25,923 nt of DNA from an uncultured Treponema sp. (lineage in GTDB: Bacteria > Spirochaetota > Spirochaetia > Treponematales > Treponemataceae). Shown piece by piece: positions 21,606 to 25,923 of the stretch (positions are counted from its first letter, which is position 1; every line of letters starts with the position of its first letter). A program made the translations under genes and the position numbers. The notes under the pieces are model-generated. The model made no database searches. It was not told the origin of the DNA and saw nothing but the letters and a program-made list of their open reading frames with translations. The stretch is from assembly GCA_937891125.1 (NCBI GenBank), contig CALAEZ010000212.1:1-25923 (forward strand), in the 5' to 3' direction.

Positions 21606-22360
21606 TAGTTCCCCTTAAAGAAATCGTCAATACTCTGTTTTAAGAGCTCTGGCTGCATCGTTTTTAAAAGATACTTTTGGGGATTTTCTGAGAGCACTTT
21701 TGTTACAATGTCGCGGTCATTTTTTGAAGTCAAAAAGATTACCGGTATGTGAGAAGTAAACGGTTCACTTTTGAGCATCTGAAAGACCTGCAAGCCAGAG
21801 GCGACAGGCATTTCGTAGTCAAGCAAAATCAAATCAACCGTGGTGTGCGCAAGCATGGTAATGGCATTTACGCCGCTGTTAGCCATATACACGTCATAAT
21901 CTTTTGAAAGCCACATCTTAATGGAGCGCAGGTAGATGGGGTCGTCATCTACAACAAGAATGCGTTTCCTGCCGCCCGTAATAGCAGAAAGGTCAAGCGC
22001 CGCAGAAATATGCATTAAAATATCGTTTATGGCGACTGGCCGCTCAAAGGTTGCCGCAATGATAGAGTTCGGTATAACGGATAGCGCAGAACCAATCTCA
22101 GCAGGATTTCCAATCAGATACAGCAGGCGACTGGTGTTGTCCTCGTAGAGCTTTTTTAGATATTTGAGAGAACCTAAAAAGCCATCGACACTTCCTTCCA
22201 GATACACGATAAAAATATCGGGAATATTATGCATAAGCTGCAGCTCCACTAAATCGGGCTGCGCACTCACGACTTCAAAATGTGCTGAGGCAAGACTTTT
22301 TTCCATTGCCTTTGCTAAAAAATTGTGAGATTCGCTTATAAATAAAATGCGCCTATCCAT
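21605..22360 (-). CDS. Double-receiver response regulator
   Basis: A 251-residue cytosolic protein made of two receiver-like domains and no output domain. The second (about 133-251) is complete: VVDDDP (137-142), phospho-Asp181 in LILLDYEMP, FLTSKND (209-215) and Lys233. The first (about 1-120) keeps the fold pattern (RILFISES; PDIFIVYLEG) but has Ser/Glu in place of the acidic pair and Tyr53 where the phospho-acceptor Asp should be, so it is probably a pseudo-receiver used for binding. It is co-transcribed and coupled with the hybrid kinase. It may act as a phosphate sink or through protein-protein contacts. GAGGG about 11 nt upstream is the only ribosome-binding candidate; a TACAAT -10 (22390-22385) lacks a clear -35. 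Confidence 0.8.
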   Translation of the reverse strand: MDRRILFISESHNFLAKAMEKSLASAHFEVVSAQPDLVELQLMHNIPDIFIVYLEGSVDGFLGSLKYLKKLYEDNTSRLLYLIGNPAEIGSALSVIPNSIIAATFERPVAINDILMHISAALDLSAITGGRKRILVVDDDPIYLRSIKMWLSKDYDVYMANSGVNAITMLAHTTVDLILLDYEMPVASGLQVFQMLKSEPFTSHIPVIFLTSKNDRDIVTKVLSENPQKYLLKTMQPELLKQSIDDFFKGN

Positions 22361-22459
22361 GCGATAATTACCCTCGTAGCGATTATTGTAGCATAATTTT
22401 AAGGTTTTGACAGCTGTTTATTTGGAAAAAAGAGATTTTTAACAGCATGTTATTAGGCG

Positions 22460-23649
22460 ATGAATATTTGGAGTAGTGGCGAACAGCGCCCCCTTGATAA
22501 CGTGCATTTTCGTACTTTTCTTTTTACGCTGGACTACGTTCTTAAAAGTAGCAGTATGAGCGATGAATTTATGAGGCAGACGCTGTGCCGTACAAACGAT
22601 GTTTTAAACGATACTGATAATATGATTCTTACTGATAAAGACGGTAATCAGCTGGTACGTAGCGATGAGTACCCGCTGGTACAGGTAGAACACCGCCGCT
22701 ATTATCAAGAGGCAATGCAAGGTAAGGAATATGTATCTGATGTTCTTATCAGCCTTGCAAATAACACGCTTATAACCGTTCTTGAAGTTCCCGTTTTAGG
22801 TGAAAAGGGGAATGTTGTGGGAATGGTTCAGAGGGATTATAACCTTTCTGCCCTGCAGGACTACATAAAAACGCTTGCAAATGAGAATACCAAAGTTATT
22901 ATTACAGATAGTGTTGGAAACCTTGTTGCACACTCAGAAAACCTGTTTGAAGATGCGCTTAAAAATAATCAGCTTGTTTCGTTAGGTTCTCATCCTGCGG
23001 TTCAGGCAGGTCTTGCTGGGAAAACAGGTACCATGGTGGTTAAAAAGTCTCTTACCGGAGTAGCTAAGGGACCGCCTATGCTTTTAAGCTACATAAGAAA
23101 CGACATTTCCGGCTGGGTTATCGTAACGGGGCGCTCGTACAGTTTTATCTGGCAGGATGTTATTAAAAATACGCTTATCGCAGGTACGGTTGGCATTATA
23201 CTGCTTTTAGTTATTGCGCTGCTGGCGGCATTTGTGGCAGAGCGGGCAACCAGAAAAATCCGTGCGCTTTCAGCTTTAAAGACGTAAACGACACACTTGG
23301 ACATCAGACTGGCGATGTTGTTTTGCATGATTTTGGAGAAATCTTAAAACGGCTGTTCCGGTCAACCGATTTAGTCGGGCGTTTCGGTGGGGATGAATTC
23401 GTTGTGCTTATAAATGATATTCCCGGAAAAGAAATTGTCATTCAAAAGGCACGGCGTATTGTTGAGGCAGCAACGGCTGTTTCCCCAAACACTGAAGTAC
23501 GAATCAGTGCCAGTGTGGGAATTGCATCTACCCCGCAGCATGGAATTGATTATGACTCTTTATTTGCTGTTGCAGACAAAGCCGTGTATGCGGTAAAAGA
23601 AAGCGGCAGATGCGGTGTCTGTTACGGAAAAGAGGCCGTTATCCGGTAA
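22460..23649 (+). pseudogene. Broken dCache-GGDEF diguanylate cyclase
   Basis: The first frame (22460-23287, 275 residues) is a dCache-type sensor (VEHRRYYQEAMQGKEYVSDV; VIITDSVGNLVAHS) followed by a membrane helix (about 240-262), and stops at TAA. The second frame resumes at about 23271 (FKDVNDTLGHQTGD) and runs through RSTDLVGRFGGDEF, with intact catalytic GGDEF and RxxD inhibitory site, to 23649. Missing between them are the linker and the first about 50 residues of GGDEF (the D-LTG-L-NR region and DIDHFK start), and the frame is shifted. The first membrane helix is also absent at the 5' end. An active enzyme would make cyclic-di-GMP; this copy cannot. The sensor part alone might still be expressed. 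Confidence 0.8.
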
Positions 23650-23656
23650 ATTCCCA

Positions 23657-23696
23657 TAAAAAAAGCCCGTCACAGCAAAAGCTATGGCGGGCTTTT
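23657..23696. terminator. Bidirectional intrinsic terminator
   Basis: AAAAGCCCG (23661-23669) pairs perfectly with CGGGCTTTT (23688-23696); the inner bases TCACAGC/GCTATGG extend the stem with one mismatch, closing on an AAAA loop. T4 follows on the plus strand and eight A precede it (T8 on the minus strand). It can end both the pseudogene and pckG. Confidence 0.85.
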
Positions 23697-23700
23697 AGTC

Positions 23701-23836
23701 ATGGGGGATGACCAATAAGTAAAAATTGCGGTGGTTGAGTAGCACAAAGTGCGTATCGAAACCACCACCTATAGCGTTTAAGGTCATTTCGACAAGCTCA
23801 ATGACCACATGCCACAAACTTGTTGGTCAGCCCCAT
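23701..23836. repeat. Composite palindromic element (REPIN/MITE-like)
   Basis: The ends are imperfect terminal inverted repeats: ATGGGGGATGACCAATAAG (23701-23719) against the complement of 23819-23836, 16 matches with one gap. Inside are two hairpins. The first pairs GGTGGTT (23730-23736) with AACCACC (23760-23766), with a nested GCAC-AAA-GTGC. The second pairs GGTCATT (23782-23788) with AATGACC (23800-23806). Both share a TTGAG...TCGAA core in opposite orientation. No coding frame or transposase is present. Confidence 0.65.
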
Positions 23837-23856
23837 CTATCAGGTTTTACGCAAAA

Positions 23857-25719
23857 CTATGCGTTAAGACGCTTTTCCAAGTCGTCCAAGCATGCGCTGA
23901 GTTCTTTTGGAAGGTGTGAACCGAACTTCGGATAGTGGTTTTCGCGAATGTCCTTAATTTCCTTCTTCCAGCCTTCAACGTCAACCTTGGTGATTTCAGG
24001 CAGAGTCTTCTTGTAGTAGTCTGCAAGACCGTCGGTGTTGATTGCACCCTCTTTGGGCATGTAGCCGATGGGAGTGTCGACGTAGTTGTCTTTGCCGTCG
24101 CAGCGGTCGAAAATCCATGCGAGGACGCGGCTGTTGTCACCATATCCTGGCCACATGAATCCGCCTGGAAGATCCTTGTTGTTTTCGTCCTTGCGGAACC
24201 AGTTGACGTAGAAAATCTTTGGCAGAAGGTCTTTGTCTTTTGCGGCATTGCCTACATCAATCCAGTGCTGGAAGTAGTCGCCCATGTTGTATCCACAGAA
24301 AGGAATAATTGCGAAGGGGTCGCGGCGAATCTTACCAACTTCCTCAGGGTTGATTGTAGAAGCGGCTGTAATTTCTGAACCCACGATAGAGCCAAGGAAT
24401 ACACCGTGGTTCCAAGAGCGAGCCTGGTGTACCAGAGGTACAGTTGAAGGACGGCGTCCACCAAAGAGAATTGCGCTGATGGGTACACCTTCTGGAGATT
24501 CCCACTCAGGAGCAATACAAGGGCACTGAGAAGCGGGTGCAGTAAAGCGTGCGTTGGGGTGAGCAAATTCTTCGCCCTTTGGAGACTTGTCCTTAGGAAG
24601 AGCATCACGAGTATTTCCCTTCCAGTCAACAAGCTTGCCCTTTGCCGGATAACCAATTCCTTCCCACCAAACATCTCCATCTTCTGTAAGGGCGCAGTTG
24701 GTGTAGATTGTATTCTTTTCTGCAGAAATAAGAGCGTTCTTGTTTGATTCTGCGCTTGTTCCCGGAGCAACACCAAAGAATCCAGCTTCGGGGTTGATTG
24801 CGTACAGGCGTCCGTCCTTTCCAAACTTCATCCATGCAATGTCGTCTCCAACTGTTTCAACCTTCCATCCGGGGATTGTAGGAATAAGCATAGCAAGGTT
24901 TGTCTTTCCACATGCTGAGGGGAATGCGCCAGTTACATACTTAACCTTTCCTTCGGGATTTGTAAGTTTGAGGATAAGCATGTGCTCTGCAAGCCAGCCT
25001 TCGTCCCTAGCCATAACAGTTGCAATGCGGAGTGCAAAGCATTTCTTTCCAAGAAGTGCGTTTCCGCCGTATCCAGAACCGTAAGACCATACGAGGCGTT
25101 CCTCGGGGAACTGAGTGATGTACTTCTGCTCAACAGGAGCGCAGGCCCATACACCGTTGTCCTTTGCACCGTTGTTAAGGGGCTTACCTACAGAGTGGAG
25201 ACAGGGAACGAATTCCGCATTGGGGTCAGCGTTGAAGATGTCAAGAACCTTCTTTCCTGCGCGAGTCATGATGTCCATGTTGAGGACAACATATTCTGAG
25301 TCTGTGATTTCCACACCGTTCTTTGAAATGGGTGAGCCAAGGGGACCCATGCAGAATGCCTGAACATACATTGTGCGTCCGTGCATACATCCTGTGTAAA
25401 GTCCCTTCATGGTAGCCTTAAGCTCTTTGGGATCAATCCAGTTATTTGTTGGACCAGCGTCTTCCTGCTTTACGGAAGAAATGAAAGTGCGCTTTTCTAC
25501 GCGTGCAACATCAGATGGATCTGAGCGGAAAAGGAAGCTGTTAGGCTTCTTTGCAAGGGGTGTTGCCAAACCTTCGTCAACACATTTTTTCATAAGGCGG
25601 TCATATTCTTCTTTTGAACCGTCAATAACTACAACATTGTCAGGTTGGCACATGTCAATGCATTCCTGAACCCAAGCCTTGATTTTAGGATGCTTGATGT
25701 CATCAAGAGTCATGCTCAT
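23857..25719 (-). CDS. pckG: Phosphoenolpyruvate carboxykinase (GTP)
   Basis: Interconverts oxaloacetate + GTP and PEP + CO2 + GDP; cytosolic. In a fermenter it may run towards oxaloacetate (anaplerosis) or gluconeogenesis. The 620-residue length fits the GTP family. Seen: the P-loop with reactive Cys FPSACGKTN (266-274, Cys270), the metal/nucleotide site GDDIAWM (291-297), NPEAGFFGVAPGTS (309-322) and the substrate-side YGSGYGGNALLGKKC (213-227). The frame is open to 25779, but I choose ATG 25719 (MSMTLDD) with AAGGAG (25732-25727) seven bases away. It is a single gene with its own promoter and no operon partner in the window. It ends 21 nt from a palindromic repeat element; the bidirectional terminator lies beyond that. 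Confidence 0.93.
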   Translation of the reverse strand: MSMTLDDIKHPKIKAWVQECIDMCQPDNVVVIDGSKEEYDRLMKKCVDEGLATPLAKKPNSFLFRSDPSDVARVEKRTFISSVKQEDAGPTNNWIDPKELKATMKGLYTGCMHGRTMYVQAFCMGPLGSPISKNGVEITDSEYVVLNMDIMTRAGKKVLDIFNADPNAEFVPCLHSVGKPLNNGAKDNGVWACAPVEQKYITQFPEERLVWSYGSGYGGNALLGKKCFALRIATVMARDEGWLAEHMLILKLTNPEGKVKYVTGAFPSACGKTNLAMLIPTIPGWKVETVGDDIAWMKFGKDGRLYAINPEAGFFGVAPGTSAESNKNALISAEKNTIYTNCALTEDGDVWWEGIGYPAKGKLVDWKGNTRDALPKDKSPKGEEFAHPNARFTAPASQCPCIAPEWESPEGVPISAILFGGRRPSTVPLVHQARSWNHGVFLGSIVGSEITAASTINPEEVGKIRRDPFAIIPFCGYNMGDYFQHWIDVGNAAKDKDLLPKIFYVNWFRKDENNKDLPGGFMWPGYGDNSRVLAWIFDRCDGKDNYVDTPIGYMPKEGAINTDGLADYYKKTLPEITKVDVEGWKKEIKDIRENHYPKFGSHLPKELSACLDDLEKRLNA

Positions 25720-25817
25720 ACAAATACTCCTTGTACACAGAAAAGGGTAGGCGAGGCATACCGAGCAGCAACGCGCCATACTATGCCTTCTGTCCCAGTC
25801 CGATTTCTTACGCTGAA

Positions 25818-25846
25818 AGTATATAGAAAAAGACAGGGGAATTCAA
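25818..25846 (-). promoter_or_regulatory. pckG promoter
   Basis: Minus-strand TTGAAT (25846-25841), 17-bp spacer, TATACT (25823-25818); predicted start about 25811, leader about 92 nt. No riboswitch or strong structure was recognised in the leader. Confidence 0.6.
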
Positions 25847-25866
25847 GCAGTTGGCAGGTAGGTTTT

Positions 25867-25904
25867 CCTTGACGGAAGCGTTTCAAGGGGGGGCTATTTT
25901 TTTT
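25867..25904 (+). terminator. Possible terminator-like hairpin near window end
   Basis: CCTTGA (25867-25872) and TCAAGG (25883-25888) pair over a 10-nt loop; T8 follows only after about seven more bases. No plus-strand gene lies upstream of it, so it may instead belong to the upstream control region of pckG. Weak. Confidence 0.25.
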
Positions 25905-25923
25905 ACTCTTCTTCTCTATTCCG

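Noticed and set aside
23323..23649. Stand-alone 108-residue GGDEF protein
   Set aside because: It starts inside the GGDEF fold at a Met with no ribosome binding site; it is the tail of the broken cyclase.
25720..25779. N-terminal extension of pckG to 25779
   Set aside because: AAGGAG at seven bases and the family start support 25719; the extra Cys-rich residues are unlike PEPCK.
1..25923. CRISPR arrays, tRNA/rRNA genes, insertion sequences or prophage
   Set aside because: No regularly spaced repeats, no tRNA cloverleaf or CCA ends, and no transposase, integrase or phage-like protein was seen.

Overview
The window looks like chromosomal core sequence from a spirochaete, most likely a Treponema of moderate G+C. 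This is inferred from protein families: a lipoprotein with a loose spirochaetal lipobox, an OmpA protein with a treponeme-like layout, a Thermotoga/Bacillus-type DAHP synthase, a GTP-dependent PEP carboxykinase and CimA-type citramalate synthase. No rRNA or tRNA gene was seen, so the assignment is not proven. There is no phage, transposase or CRISPR array. The density is about one gene per 1.5 kb, with short intergenic gaps in which promoters can often be read.

Left part (1-4950): cimA (-) and focA (+) diverge from a symmetric promoter whose two -35 boxes form one palindrome. focA converges on a three-gene minus-strand operon: a STAS anti-anti-sigma-type protein, a nitrilase-superfamily protein with an unrecognised N-terminal half, and a Nudix hydrolase.

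Centre (4919-12147): an ArsR-type regulator (+) diverges from a minus-strand operon of two tandem paralogous RND/MMPL exporters and an exported LolA-like protein, ending in a strong intrinsic terminator. A consensus promoter and an ArsR-like operator lie between them. The likely job is moving a lipid or lipoprotein cargo through the periplasm under ArsR control. Both exporters carry unusual DDFGF-rich insertions in the second periplasmic domain.

Right-centre (12178-18727): a large exported OmpA/FlgD-like protein (-), a lipoprotein tyrosine phosphatase (-), aroF for DAHP synthase (-), and divergent sufS (+). Upstream of aroF is a textbook transcription attenuator: a 31-codon leader peptide with nine Phe/Tyr residues out of ten consecutive codons, a perfect 11-bp terminator with eight U, and complementary segments that can form the protector and antiterminator. 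It would couple entry into aromatic biosynthesis to Phe/Tyr-tRNA charging. This is the most striking element of the window.

Right part (18732-25923): a translationally coupled two-component pair (double-receiver protein, then a hybrid kinase with REC and HPt domains) on the minus strand. Next come the remains of a dCache-GGDEF diguanylate cyclase broken by truncation and an internal deletion, a bidirectional terminator, a 136-bp composite palindromic repeat element (REPIN/MITE-like), and pckG (-) with a readable promoter. The metabolic genes sit at pyruvate/PEP branch points: CimA uses pyruvate, PckG links oxaloacetate and PEP, AroF consumes PEP, and FocA moves formate.
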